Shown: positions 30,493-42,000 of the stretch, piece after piece | Numbering within the stretch: position 1 is the first letter of the stretch | Layout of the letters: every line of letters begins with the position of its first letter | Assembly: GCA_963693305.1 (NCBI GenBank) | Contig: OY855911.1 | Coordinates: forward strand, 29,962,939 to 30,026,938 | Direction of reading: 5' to 3' | Length of the DNA: 64,000 nucleotides | Origin: Meandrina meandrites | Lineage: Eukaryota; Cnidaria; Anthozoa; Scleractinia; Meandrinidae | The notes under the pieces: generated by a model | What the model was told of the DNA's origin: nothing | Database searches by the model: none | The model's input: only the letters and a program-made list of their open reading frames with translations | Translations under genes and position numbers: made by a program

Positions 30493-31770
30493 TCAGTGAC
30501 GTCTGGCCTTCGAAGAAGAGGCAGAAGCAGGTGGAGGTGGCGAGGGGCGTTTGCGGTCATCCCTGGGCACAGATTCTTTGCGAACTGAACACTCGGAAGA
30601 GCGATGGGGGCCAGCGCAAATGCTGCAACGATGGGCGTATCTGCAGTAGTTGTATTGGGACGAACAGCGACCTCTATTCCACGAACGGCAGATTATTTGC
30701 GAGGACGGCGCGCCGGACGGTTCTGGGACGTCGGGACTCGCACCAGTAGCACCGGGACGAAGAGCAGCCCCGGCTGCGTGGAAGTTGAAAAGCTCTGAGT
30801 TCATGGATGACCAGTCCACCAGCTTGGTCGCAGCCGCATGTTGGCGAAAAGCTATGTCGTAGGACCGCCATACCCGACCGCTAAAGTGGCGATGCGTCTG
30901 CAAAATTAGCAGCTTGTAGCAAGTTAGATCTTTCCAGCGGTGAGGAAAGTAGGAGGTTAAAATCAACGTGAAGATGGAGAACGCTTCGGACCATGAGACA
31001 ATGTCATCGATCTTTCGACGATGTTTCTTCGCCGAAGGTGTGACGACCAATTGACCACCGAAGTAGACTTGCGACTCTGGTTCCTTCTCCGAAATGTTCG
31101 CGGAAAGCAAATCCCCCAGATCGATGAACTTCCCGGCGAGAATTTGGCTAACAGTCTTTGCCGGAACCGGAGTAAAACCCGGGGGCAAGACGAACGGCTG
31201 TTGGAAGGACGAAGGCAGGCCAAGACTCGTGGAGCTAACGGAGGATGGCACGGACAGAGAAGCACCCGTGGCGATCGCCGGGCTAGAAATCGCCGAGCGC
31301 GGTGTTGCAAACGTTGAAATAAAGGAAGGAACAGAAAGCAATGGCCTACCTTGCGGTACCGCGGGCTGAAGGCTTGATGGGACGCTGAACGGAGAGACTC
31401 CAGAAGCCAAGAAAGACGAAGTGCGTTGCTCGAGGCCGTGAGCAAGGACGGGAACGCCCCCAGACGAAGATGGCACGTTCGCCAAGCCGGGCAAGCACGC
31501 GGCTCCAATGATAGACGACGGCGAAATTCCCGAAGCTTGTGGCGTAACTGGGGTGAGTGCAGCCTGAACTGCAGAAGCCACCGCCGCTACGAAGGCCGGA
31601 TCGAGCGTGATAGTTGAGGTCGGCGGCGGGGCTGACGAGGCCACGCTCGCAGCAACAGATGACACAACGGATGGAGAGGTCGTAGACGGCAAAACAGCAC
31701 TCGAAGACTCGAAGATGCTGGCCGAAAGGCTGTTGTTGGTGAGACGAGTGGTGCCCGAATCACGATCCAT
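30493..31770 (-). CDS. Ngaro Gag-like protein
   Basis: A 425-residue ORF. The N-terminal half is Ser/Pro/Ala/Val-rich low complexity. The middle has a compact region with WSEAFSIFTLIL and FPHRWKDLTCYKL. The C-terminus has a Cys/His cluster (CRSWNRGRC ... CRYAHRC ... CAGPHRSSEC) resembling a CCCH or nucleic-acid-binding finger, then a basic tail. It is the first ORF of the element, about 50 bp inside A1. It presumably binds the RNA genome (family knowledge). Assignment as Gag rests on position and the finger. Confidence 0.8.
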   Translation of the reverse strand: MDRDSGTTRLTNNSLSASIFESSSAVLPSTTSPSVVSSVAASVASSAPPPTSTITLDPAFVAAVASAVQAALTPVTPQASGISPSSIIGAACLPGLANVPSSSGGVPVLAHGLEQRTSSFLASGVSPFSVPSSLQPAVPQGRPLLSVPSFISTFATPRSAISSPAIATGASLSVPSSVSSTSLGLPSSFQQPFVLPPGFTPVPAKTVSQILAGKFIDLGDLLSANISEKEPESQVYFGGQLVVTPSAKKHRRKIDDIVSWSEAFSIFTLILTSYFPHRWKDLTCYKLLILQTHRHFSGRVWRSYDIAFRQHAAATKLVDWSSMNSELFNFHAAGAALRPGATGASPDVPEPSGAPSSQIICRSWNRGRCSSQYNYCRYAHRCSICAGPHRSSECSVRKESVPRDDRKRPSPPPPASASSSKARRH

Positions 31771-31820
31771 AACGCATAAAAGCAGAAAAGCGAACGAAAA
31801 GGCGAAACACTGGAACAGGA

Positions 31821-32094
31821 GCGAAAATTGCCAAGCTTGCGAGCGAATGTGCTAGCGAAATGAGCTTGCGAATGATAGCGAGCAGCGCACTGCGTGTAAA
31901 GGTCATGAAACGCCCCTGCACGGGTCCTGGGGCCACCCCGAGCTTTATGCGGCCAGCGGTAGCGGCGTACTGCGTATAGGCGTCACAAAAAGCCCCAGCG
32001 AACCGCCAAGGTTGCAAGCGAGCTTCCTGCATCCAAAGGTTGCTGGAGGGCATTGCTTCAAGGTTAACTTTGCCTAAATTACATTTAGCCACAT
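31821..32094 (-). repeat. Ngaro repeat A1 (5' end)
   Basis: 274 bp, same as 26886-27159 apart from an A/G difference at the GCTTCRAGG site. It probably contains the promoter; the outer end is ...TTTAGCCACAT. Confidence 0.92.
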
Positions 32095-32531
32095 GTCAGC
32101 TTCCATAAATACAATCTTCAGATGTCCTTTAGGTGCTAGGTCCTTGTAGGGAATTTACTGGAAACCCAGCCGTAATTTTCCTCAGTAAATTCCCTGTTTT
32201 GTTTGTTTGATCCTTGACGTCTTGTTGAGGTGGTGCTCACTTTTTGTCCCAACATATCCCAATATGCATTTCGTTCCAATCGGAAGCACGAGAATCCGCT
32301 GTAAAGAAATATTGTCACGAGAATTAAACAGAAGCAGAGCGGGAATGAGAAAGAAACAGCTTGCGTAAAATGTAAACCCTTCTGGCGGGCATTGGAAGAA
32401 AGCTTCGCTTTAAACAACGGCGTTGATTCCAAATACGATCAGAGCAACAGTCGTGTTTCTGATTGCTCCTGAATGGCTTTGAAAAGCCGACTGGACTGTG
32501 AGGTCATAAGCTTAGTCAAAGTAAACGCCAT
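32095..32531 (-). pseudogene. 5' remnant of CALHM-like gene, copy A
   Basis: The ATG at 32531 and MAFTLTKLMT match the intact gene. A 2-bp insertion follows (TCACAGTCC versus TCAGTCC), and later a 4-bp insertion in the second membrane helix (CTGTTTAATTCTCG). These shift the frame twice, and homology is lost toward 32270. The region still shows the FQCPP and FTFYAS signature. The promoter flank remains similar to copy B up to about 32660. Confidence 0.78.
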
Positions 32532-32732
32532 TTTGATTTGGAGTGAATAGAATTTTCCTTGTTTACGTCTGCGACGAAGCGTTGCTTTACGGATCACGCA
32601 TATGATTAGCGGGCAGTAAGGAAGGTGTTAATGCATAAGTTAACTCCAGTCAGACCACGCCATATAAATCGAAGATCACTTCGAGATTCGACTATTTTGC
32701 ATGGAGTTTGCGTAGGGGAAAAGATGATAATA

Positions 32733-32962
32733 GAGAGGTTAAGCATGACGTTTACGGCAAACGGCAAACGGCAAAAATAATTCTGATTTTGCTCACTTTT
32801 TCTTTAGCACTTAAATAAAGCCAGTCGAAAAATAGGAAAAAAATCCTTTAATGACAGTAAATGCAAACAATTTCCCTAAATTGGACAAACGGCTAAAATC
32901 AGACACCAAAAGTTCGATTTTTGCCGTTTGCCGTTTGCCGTAAACGTCATGCTTAACCTCTC
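32733..32962. mobile_element. Hairpin MITE with TA duplication
   Basis: The arms, starting GAGAGGTTAAGCATGACGTT, contain three tandem GGCAAAC words (TTTACGGCAAACGGCAAACG). TA flanks both ends, consistent with a Tc1/mariner-type insertion. An arm length of about 44 bp around a 140-bp loop makes a strong potential hairpin RNA. Confidence 0.8.
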
Positions 32963-32965
32963 TAA

Positions 32966-35725
32966 TATTGAAAGCGATTACCCATTGACTCACAGTCCCG
33001 AAGGCTTTTATTAGCGCGCACCCACCCTCAAAATCTTTAAAAAATATCCACCTTTAATTTGCAAAAGGCTAGACAGGCTAGATGACGAGCGACGAGTGAA
33101 AATAACACTTCGGGATCGGGAAGTGCTGACGTATTCCTATCGTGTGACGTTTTTATCACCCACAGTATTCCCTTGAGAAATTAAAATATTCCCTTGAGAA
33201 ATTAAAACAGTCCCTTGAAAGTTTGCAAGAATGTGGTAAGAGAGTGCCATCGATGCCCACTATTCTTATATTTTACTTGTAAACAAGGAAAATAGTCGAC
33301 AAGTGAATCAATTAAAGTTTTTTTTTAAATTTGAGCTTGCAGTGCTCTTCGTTTTGCTGGATAATCGTAACACACATCTATAGTAATCCGTGCTTCTTCA
33401 CGAGTAATTATTATTTTACTTGCACTTTTCTACCTACCTAGGCTACTATCTTGCATCTTGAAGTTTTTTCGACTGACAACAATTTACTTTACTCGAGTCT
33501 GAAGATGACTTCCGCTCAGGTTGTCCAAACGTCAGTCACCAACAACAGTTCCTTTCAGCACTACTCTCACCCCAACGATCACAATGTACGAACTAATAAT
33601 TTCGGATGTTCCAATCGGCGGCGAATCGCAGCATGTATTTAAAAAATCTTTATTCGTCCTTCAGTTATTATTATACATTGTTACTTTCACATTTTGATTG
33701 TCTTTTTTATCGTAAACTTGTTACAGCTTACAATACAATCTGCATTAATTCAAAACAGCGGTATTTTATTTGGTAAAAACCACGAAAAACAATAACCTTG
33801 TCTTGAAATATATACGGTAAATATTTACTTATTTAATTTTTCCTAAGCTTGAAATGTTCAAAGGTGTGGCAGCAAACGAGATGCAGGTGTGATTTTGACA
33901 GCTATCTTTTGTCTCGTGGAATGAGGGTGATTAACATATTTTGGAGTCAAAATGTAATTTTGCAAAAGAAGAAACGCTAGACATCTTATTAGCAAAGCAC
34001 TCACTAAGTCATTGAAAATTGTTTCCGTTACTCTCTACTACCTTAAATAAAAAGATTATATCAAGAACTGTTGAAAATTCTTATAATGGAAGGTTGAACA
34101 GAAACAAGAGAAAATTACTTTTTTCTTGCAAACACGAGCTGCTCACAGAATATCAATATTATTCCAATATTATTCCTTTCAAGAAATTCCTTTTTATTTG
34201 TCACAATAGTTACCATTTGCGTCAATGAAAGATTGAACTTCCTTTATGATAGAATTCTTGGTTCAGTGGGGCGCTTTACACCGAAAGAACGGTACAAGAA
34301 AGAAAAGACACGTTTGCATCTGTAAGGTAAGATAATTTTTTAAAAATTAAAGTGAAGAATTTTTCATTTTACTAATTCCGAGTGGAAATGTCAGTTTAAT
34401 TCCGGTTGCAAACACATTTATGTAAGTCTAAGCCTGCAGATGTCTACAGACTCAGTCGGTTAAAACAACTTTGTCGTTATAACCACAACATTTTTTTTTT
34501 TTTTGTTTTATCAGAGAAGCGCTTGGTTTAATTTTTAATTTAGATAGAGTTATACCTGTAATAAAATCCTACACGTAAAGGCAAAGGCTTATATATAGCT
34601 AAAATAGGTAAAGCTCATATATAGCTAAAATAATTTCCGCCCCACTGAAGTTATCTATTTTGGGAGTGATATACCGCAGAGCAATAGCTGCGCGTTCAGT
34701 TGGAAAGTTGAGAGATATTTTGAGGTAAAAGTCTCGGGCAAGATTTAGGATCGCAGCTTTTATTCTGTCTTAAATATAAATATAAGATATTATGGACTTC
34801 TGGTTTTGCGTAATATTCACTTGAAAAATTTGGCATTGTCAGCACTGCAACTGGGTTGTCTGCGGTCACGGAAGTCTTCACTGTTGCTAAAGAAAAAGCA
34901 CAGAGAACTCTTTAAGTTTATACAAATGTTACAGACTGTCTAAATATATCTGTCACTGTTTGCTTTTGAAAGTCACTAAAGACGTTATGGATTCGTTTTT
35001 CCAAAGGTTAGAGTTAGCTGCACCTAGAGTTAGCGTTTACCCTATAGGCTTGCGTTTTTTGAAGCTGTAAGGCGATCACAGGGTAATTCCTTTGCAATCG
35101 ACTTTTGCCATAGAAGAGATGCAGGCTATGCAAAGAGACTCGGGATTACTGAAAATCGGTTTTCCAATTTGAAAAGTTAGGGTTAGCACGAAGTGTTAGA
35201 GTTATATTTAGGTTATCCGGCTAGGGCAGCGTTATTTGGAATTGAGAGGCGACCGCAGGGAAATTCCTTTTGCGAAGGATTAATCCCATGGAAGAAGTTT
35301 AGGCCATGCCATAACATTAATTGCGGATTGGAATAATTTTTTTCCAAAAGTTGGGTTAACGCTAGCGCAATAGAACAATTGAATATAGTAGGTCAGTTGA
35401 ATGGGTTTATTTTCTCATGTTTTATAAGCCCGAGAGCCCGCGTTAACAATAGCTAGCGGAACAGGAATGTAAAAGGAATTATGGGCTTCGAGAGCGAGAT
35501 TGACATGCCGGTCACGGCGGACTCAACTACTGAATGTTTTTATTCACCAAAACGTCGATTTTGTTGAAAAATTGTATGTATATATAGGCTTGAAATGCAG
35601 GTGTGACTTTGTCTCGCGGGATGAAGGTGATTAACATATTTTGGAGTCCAAATATAATTTAATCAGAATCAGTTGACGTTTCGGCATCATCTTGGCGTCA
35701 TTCTTAAGACTAAAATTAAATTAAA
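32966..35725. other. Intergenic region with dispersed repeats, no gene recognised
   Basis: A segment at 33640-33842 recurs at 59165-59380 and on the minus strand ends AATAAAGATTTTT, like the 3' end of a retroelement or transcript. 34980-35400 carries degenerate GTTAGGGTTAG and CGCTAGCGCAATAG words. Short open frames (60-70 codons) have no domains. Confidence 0.5.
33846..34130 (+). repeat. Dispersed repeat, copy 1
   Basis: About 280 bp matching 40026-40350 directly (GGAATGAGGGTGATTAACAT, CAGAAACAAGAGAAAA). A fragment is also at 35590-35660. Probably a fragment of an unclassified retroelement. Confidence 0.7.
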
Positions 35726-38086
35726 CAAGAAGTTGCTATAGCAACTTAAAACCGCGCTTATATTTTTGGCTAATTAACAGCTTTCTTTCTCAAAAGTCGC
35801 GGTTAAATTTAATCTGTTTGCATTATGAGTAAAGGACTAGCAAAGTAGTCACGTTAGTCACACAATCCGAGGGTTACGTTGTCCCCGGATAGCTTCAGTT
35901 AGCTTGGGGGTTTTTCCCTTCTAATGACGTAACCCCTGCACGTTCGGACACGCTCAATTGTTTACTTAAGCAAATATTTTATTTCCTTTCAAATATTTGA
36001 ACTCACTTCAAGGAAACAGCCAAAGAATTCACTTCGATTGCCTAAACCGACAAGAAATACTCGCAGAAGAGGAAACAAATTAAATTAATGACCGTCGCTT
36101 CTGCCGACATAAACATGCAAATGAAACACAATGTTATTTGTCACGAAACGAAAGTGAAACCAGCAACATCAGCGCATTCCATGGCTGACGTAATACCTTT
36201 TTTAGTGTATTCAACATTCGCTTTGAATCGAACGCTTCGATAAAACCAAAAGAAAAGATACTTTATACACAATAAAGAAAACAATATCCGCAACATTTTC
36301 CGTACATTCGTGTTTCAACAGCTTTTGGCGAATAAACATCACAGGTTGCGTGATTCAGTCCCGATCACGATTTGGCCGAGTGGAGGTTTGCGTCTAGTCA
36401 CCGACATAAAAAAAAACAAGAAGTTGCTATAGCAACTTAAAACCGCGCTTATATTTTTTTGCTGATGCACAGCTTTCTTCCTCAAAAGTCAGGGCGAAAT
36501 TTAATCTGTTTGCACTTTGAGTAAAGGAATACCAAAGTAGTCACGCGAGTCACACAATCCAATGTTGCACCATCGTCCATAGCCGTTGTGAAATTTATGA
36601 TGACGTAATGGTCTTAATCTGGAACTTCGCTGAAGACATGAACGGGCATGAATTAAACAAAAAGAAAACTAGCATTCCACTACTTGGATGCTAGTAATAA
36701 CTGTTATTTTCTTTAGGTAAAAGTCACGATTAAATGTAATTGGTTTGTGCCGTGAGTGAGAGCCCGCAGGAAGGTAATCACACGATTCTTACATTTCAAG
36801 CATTACAATGTTCACGGCTATATTTAGAAGGGCGGTGTACGGCGGTAATTTCCCTACCAATGATGTAATGTTTGCAAGTGCTTACCTTGGGGGTTTTCCC
36901 TTCTAATGACGTAACCCCTGCACGTTCGGACACGCTCAATTGTTTACTTAAGCAAATATTTCATTTCCTTTCAAATCTTTGAACTCACTTCGATGAAATA
37001 GCCAAAGAATTCACTTCGATTGCCTAAACCCACAAGAAATACTCGCAGAAGAGGAAACAAATTAAATTAATGGCCGTCGCTTCTGCCGACATAAACATGC
37101 AAATAAAACACAATGTTAGTTGTCACGTAACGAAAGTGAAACCTGCAACATCAGCACATTCCATGGCTGACGTAATACCTTTTTTCAGTGTATTCAACAT
37201 TCGCTTTGAATCCAACGCTTCGATATAACCAAAAGAAAATATACTTTATACACAATAAAGAAAACAATATCCGCAACATTTTCGGTACATTAATGTTTCA
37301 ACAGCTTTTGGCGAATAAACATCATAGGTTGCGTGATTTCAAAGCTCCAAACACGATTTGGCCGAGTGGAGGTTTGTGTCTGGTCACCGACAAAAAAAAA
37401 ACAAGAAGTTGCTATAGCAACTTAAAACCGCGCTTATATTTTTGGCTAATTAACAGCTTTCTCAAAAGTCACGGTTAAATTTAATATGTTTGCCTTATGA
37501 GTAAAGGACTAGCAAAGTAGTCACGTTAGTCACACAATCCGAGGTCTACGTTTTCCCCGGCTATCTTTAGCTTGGGGGTTTTTTCCTTCTAATGACGTAA
37601 CCCCTGCACGTTCGGGCACGCTCAATTGTTTACTTAAGCAAATATTTCATTTCCTTTCAAATATTTGAACTCACTTCAAGGAAATAGCCAAAGAATTCAC
37701 TTCGATTGCCTAAACCCACAAGAAATACTCGCAGAAGAGGAAACAAATTAAATTAATGACCGTCGCTTCTGCCGACATAAACATGCAAATGAAACACAAT
37801 GTTATTTGTCACCTAACGAAAGTGAAACCTGCAACATCAGCGCATTCCATGGCTGACGTAATACCTTTTTCAGTGTATTCAACATTCGCTTTGAATCGAA
37901 CGCTTCGATAAAACCAAAAGAAAATATACTTTATACACAATAAAGAAAACAATATCCGCAACATTTTCCGTACATTCATGTTTCAACAGCTTTTGGCGAA
38001 TAAACATCACAGGTTGCGTGATTCAGTCCCGATCACGATTTGGCCGAGTGGAGGTTTGCGTCTGGTCACCGACAAAAAAAAAAATA
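35726..38086 (+). repeat. Three tandem units of about 690, 984 and 690 bp
   Basis: The units start at 35726, 36415 and 37399 with AACAAGAAGTTGCTATAGCAA and end in an A-tract after GGTCACCGACAAA. Unit 2 carries about 290 bp of extra or replaced sequence (36560-36890). All units have TAATGACGTAACCCCTGCAC and GCTGACGTAATACC (TGACGTAA, CRE/bZIP-like) and ATGCAAAT (octamer). Each start holds AAGTTGCTATAGCAACTT, a perfect 18-bp palindrome. There is no conserved open frame across units. Confidence 0.85.
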
Positions 38087-38250
38087 ATAATAAATCCCGT
38101 GTAAAACAAGAACCGCGCTCGGCCCATGGCCGCGCGGTTAAATAATAAATCCCGTGTAAAACAAGAACCGCGGTCGGCCCATGGCCGCGCGGTTAATAAT
38201 AAATCCCGTGTAAAGCAAGAACCGCGCTCGGCCCATGGCCGCGCGGTTAA
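38087..38250 (+). repeat. 53-bp hairpin repeat, three units
   Basis: Each unit is AATAATAAATCCCGTGTAAA, then ACAAGAACCGCGC, then GGCCCATGGCCGCGCGGTT. AACCGCGC/GCGCGGTT forms an 8-bp perfect stem closing a GGCCCATGGCC core. It sits immediately after the 690-bp array. Confidence 0.88.
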
Positions 38251-39179
38251 TTAAAGAGTTTCTAAATTTGCATTGAGCAAAAATTCCTAGGTGAATTCTG
38301 TACGGGCAGAGTCCGTTTACACGTTAACTATGCTAGAATTATAAAGGTGCGCTCACTGATAAACAAAATAACCTTTAAACGAGAAAAAAGGAATATGCTC
38401 ACTCTCTAAGATGTGAACAAATCATAATCAATGGTTTTTTAGTGATTTTTCCTCCAAGTAACACTGTCAAACTTGAAAACGTCGGCCCAACGTTTTCAAT
38501 TTTGACAAGTTTTAGACCCACTGCTTTCCTATCCGTCCGGCGTAGCCACACCAATTTTAAACAACTTTCGTGACCGGTACAGTGCGTTTTAGCAACGCCA
38601 GACAACTATTAGTGGATTTCCAATTAATACCAACAACTTCACTGGATTTTGAAATAGCACTTAATGTTGGTGGGACTGCCCCTTTATAATTTAAGGAATG
38701 GTCGCAGCTTTGCGGATGAAAAGCATCTCTTTGATGATTAGGCAATCCATTTTGTTCTTACACTTTGCAAGCACGTAAAATTGATTTAACATACACGCAG
38801 GCATTGGAACATTGTGATCGTCCACGTAGGTAAACATTGTAAGCTATTAGCTGTGGACAGTGTAAATTATTTCAAAGTGGAAAGCAAAAAGTTACGCTTA
38901 TTTTGAATAATATATTCTGGAGCTGAAAATCGTACTCGCCACACCGGGCGAGTGATCGGTGATCTGCACTCTCTCGACAGTTTTGACACTCGCCTGGGCG
39001 AGCGGGCGAGCGCTAATGTCCAACCCTGATTGTCTAATTACCTTAATTTAAAGAAAAAAAACATTATATCGGGAACTGTTATATCCGCAACTTTGGCTCC
39101 CCTCGCCCTCATAAAAGCAAACAAACTCTGGCCATGATAGCGCTTTCGAAACTGAACTTAAAAGTTATTTGTAAAATGA

Positions 39180-39360
39180 AAGTCAAACTTGTGAAGATGA
39201 GAACAGACGCTTTGAACATGAAACCTCGCTTAGCTTTTTATTCAAACTTGTAAACATTCGAACCGCAGGACGCTTTTAACATGAAACCTCGCTTAACTTT
39301 TTAATCAAACTTTTGAAAATGCGAACAGATGCTTTGAATCGTTTTCACGTGACGTCATCA
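39180..39360 (+). repeat. Minisatellite with GAACATGAAACCTCGCTTA, short array
   Basis: About three degenerate units of 70-80 bp (AACATGAAACCTCGCTTA, TTTTTATTCAAACTTGT, ATTCGAACCG). Same family as 41690-42000. Confidence 0.7.
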
Positions 39361-39690
39361 GGTACCAAAATCCAAAACTAAAGAGACACCATAGTTTTTA
39401 TCCACATCAGGAATAAGAGGTACCAAAATTATATCTATTTGCGACGTTTTAGCTCAGTAGCGTCCTTCGTTTGAAAATCAGCGCACTTTGAATTTCAGAG
39501 TAATGGAGATGCGTGACACGCAGTTACGATCGTGTTTGTCAAAAAATATACATTTATCTTGTGATTTTTAGCCATTTGAGAACTTAAAGTAGCAGGAAAT
39601 ATGCTTATGCAAATGTTTGTTTGTCAAATACCGATAATCAGTGGCCTAGATGATCAAAGTAAGTTCCAGATGTTTACAGTATTTTCCGGC

Positions 39691-39729
39691 CGCCATATTG
39701 GTGTACCACGGAGGTACACCAATATGGCG
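39691..39729. repeat. Perfect 17-bp inverted repeat
   Basis: CGCCATATTGGTGTACC and its exact complement are separated by ACGGA, making a tight hairpin. Confidence 0.9.
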
Positions 39730-40025
39730 AATCCATACTGGGCTCTGTAAATTTGTGCAAAACATTTCGACGAATATCTAAAGTTTGGGACAACGCACAG
39801 ACCCGAAACTTGAAGAAATTACTTCTTTACTTCTCTCCTATAATATCCTATTCAGGCCATGTCATAACATAACGGATTGGAAAATTTTTTCCAAAAGTTA
39901 GGTTGAACGCTAGCGCAATAGAACAATTGAATGAAGTAGGTCAGCTGGTTGATGTATGGGTCGCTGGACCCCTCGTCACCCATATCTAGGGGAACAGAAA
40001 TGTAAAAGGGAACTGTGAATACTAA

Positions 40026-40350
40026 GCTTGAAACATGAAAAGGTGTAGCAGCAAACGAAATGCAGGTGTGATGTTGACAGCTATCTTTTGTCTCGTGGAA
40101 TAAGGGTGATTAACATATTTTGGAGTCAAAATATAATTTTGCAAAAGAAGAAAAGCTAGACATCTTATTAGCAAAGCACTCGCTAAAATTTTAGCGCTTG
40201 TTAAAACTAATTTGGATAAAACGAGTACCAAGTCATTGGAAATTGTCTCCGTTACTCTCTATTCTCTAATTACCTTAAGTTTTAAAAAAATTATATCGAC
40301 AACTGTTGAAAATTCCTATCATGGAGGGTTGAACAGAAACAAGAGAAAAT
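40026..40350 (+). repeat. Dispersed repeat, copy 2
   Basis: Direct copy of 33846-34130. The preceding 39845-39940 also matches 35300-35400 (GCTAGCGCAATAGAACAATT), so the two loci share a longer, rearranged element. Confidence 0.7.
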
Positions 40351-40395
40351 GAGTTTTCTCATGAAACAGGAGCTGCTGACAGAAATGGCTAAATG

Positions 40396-40397
40396 CT

Positions 40398-40456
<59 letters not shown>

Positions 40457-40457
40457 T
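40396..40457 (+). repeat. (TTTA)n microsatellite
   Basis: About fifteen tandem TTTA units. Confidence 0.98.
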
Positions 40458-41373
40458 ATGCAATATTTCAACAGGCCACCCAATTCAGCGTAGGCTGGTT
40501 TAAATGGGGGCCTGCAACAATTTACAAGACGTACATTTCAAAACATTACATCACAGTACATAAACTCATTACAATTACATTCCATGCAGAAAAAAGGCGA
40601 AATAGTGCAAAACGCAATATTTTTCCTTTCAAGAAATTCAGTCCTTGTTATCTTTATTCCCGCTCAATTCCATTAGTTCTATATACTTTTTCTCAATCCG
40701 GGCACAAAGATTATTTTTAAAACGAGAAGGAAAATAATCTGGTGGATGTGCCTTTCAGATATTTTAATTTTCTTGAATGAACTCTTTGTCTGAAAGTTGT
40801 CCCAGCCCTGCAGATTTCTGCAGACTTATACCTGATCCACACCAACAAAACATGTTTAGCCAAACCAGGTTTAAGAAAATGAAAATCAGCAACAGACAAC
40901 TGACAGACTAAATTTTACATAGGGTTCAAGTATGCTCTAACTTGTGCTTTCATTGTGCCAAATTTGAAGTCGATAAACATGAATCAGTCAGCAACTTCCA
41001 TGGAGAAAACAATTTTAAACCGTGTTTACCCTTACCTAAACAACATTTAAACGTGTTTAGTCTTTGGTGTGAATGGGGTATTAGTCGGTTCCAACAACTT
41101 TGACGTTATAATTTTAAATTTGAAAAACACATTATTAGAACAGCTATCCAGTCAATTGCTTCGAAGCGAGGGCAGCGGGCGAGCAGCAGTATAACTGCGC
41201 TCGCTCCGCTGCAAAAATGCATAGACGTCTCGATCGAGTCTGCGGAAAAAGTAAAATATGGTTCAACTTGTTCCGCAGACGCAAGCCGTCCATACTTTTT
41301 TCTCTATTTTATTTTACGCACCACTCACGCCTGTTATAGCGAGCGTGAAATTACTCGACATTGGAAATCCAAC

Positions 41374-41518
41374 CTCAGGGGCAGTTGGTCGGGGCGAAAC
41401 GAAATAAACCCCAGCAAAAATCGGAGGGGCGAAGGTTTTCAAGAAGCCTTCTTGAACTATTCTTGAAAACCATTTTTGCCTGATTTACTTCGATTCGCCC
41501 CCACTAACTGCCCCTGAG
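41374..41518. mobile_element. Hairpin MITE
   Basis: CTCAGGGGCAGTTGGTCGGG and the complement GCCCCCACTAACTGCCCCTG with GAAAACC words inside. ATCCAA lies on both sides, a possible target duplication. Confidence 0.65.
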
Positions 41519-41689
41519 TATCCAAGGAAGGGGAAAATCCAACACGACTCTACATGAGAGGGGAAAATGAGCTTCTAATTCTGCCTTCATTTTCTCTTGC
41601 TCGAGACGATTTTTCATTTTAATTCCACTTTCAAACACAGCTGCATTATTATTTTCCTATTACGTACGTAAATGTCATCAATTTTAATG

Positions 41690-42000
41690 GCTGAAATTTT
41701 TATTCAAATTTGTAAACATTCGAACTGATGCGTCTTCGCGGGCGCGCTTTGAATCGAACATAAAGCAGATAAGGCCTCGCTTAACGTTTTTGTGAACATT
41801 CCAACCGACGCTTAGAACATGAAACCTCGCTTATCCTGCGCGTATTCCAACCAATGCTTCGAACATGGAACCTTGTTTAACGTTTTATTTATACTTGTGA
41901 ACAACGAACAGCCCGACTTTGAGCAGGAAACCTCACCTTACTTTAAATGCGAACCGAAGTTTTGAACATCAAACCTCGCTTTACTTTTTATGCAAATTAA
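41690..42000 (+). repeat. Minisatellite with GAACATGAAACCTCGCTTA, longer array
   Basis: Five or six degenerate units with CATTCGAACYGATGC and AAACCTCGCTT cores, sharing words with 39180-39360. Confidence 0.7.

Larger units (their letters stand above)
26683..32094 (-). mobile_element. Complete Ngaro-type tyrosine-recombinase retrotransposon
   Basis: This 5.4-kb element has split direct repeats in the order A1 (31821-32094), ORFs, B1 (27160-27274), A2 (26886-27159), B2 (26683-26797), all read on the minus strand. Gag, RT-RNase H and tyrosine recombinase are all open. A1/A2 and B1/B2 differ by about one base each, indicating recent insertion. There is no target duplication, as expected for recombinase-mediated integration of a circle. 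No DIRS-type methyltransferase domain is seen, which together with the split direct repeats favours Ngaro over DIRS1. The element sits inside the broken CALHM copy. Confidence 0.92.
13540..32660 (+). repeat. Segmental duplication, copy A
   Basis: It shares gene order and most sequence with 43530-58540: PAN/EGF/D8C gene, 31-bp minisatellite, MITE field and CALHM gene. It is longer mainly because of the Ngaro element (5.4 kb), partly offset by a 1.7-kb insertion in copy B. Homology fades upstream of the ATG exon and about 130 bp upstream of the CALHM start. Confidence 0.85.

Noticed and set aside
30963..31508. 181-codon frame overlapping the Gag-like ORF
   Set aside because: Alternate frame of a Ser/Pro-rich, GC-richer coding region. 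It lacks the Cys/His finger seen in the main frame.
38087..38250. Helitron 3' end
   Set aside because: The hairpins fit, but there is no CTRR end just after them and no TC start was found for the preceding array.
40349..40720. 123-codon frame with FIYLFIYLFIYL repeats
   Set aside because: Generated by the TTTA microsatellite.
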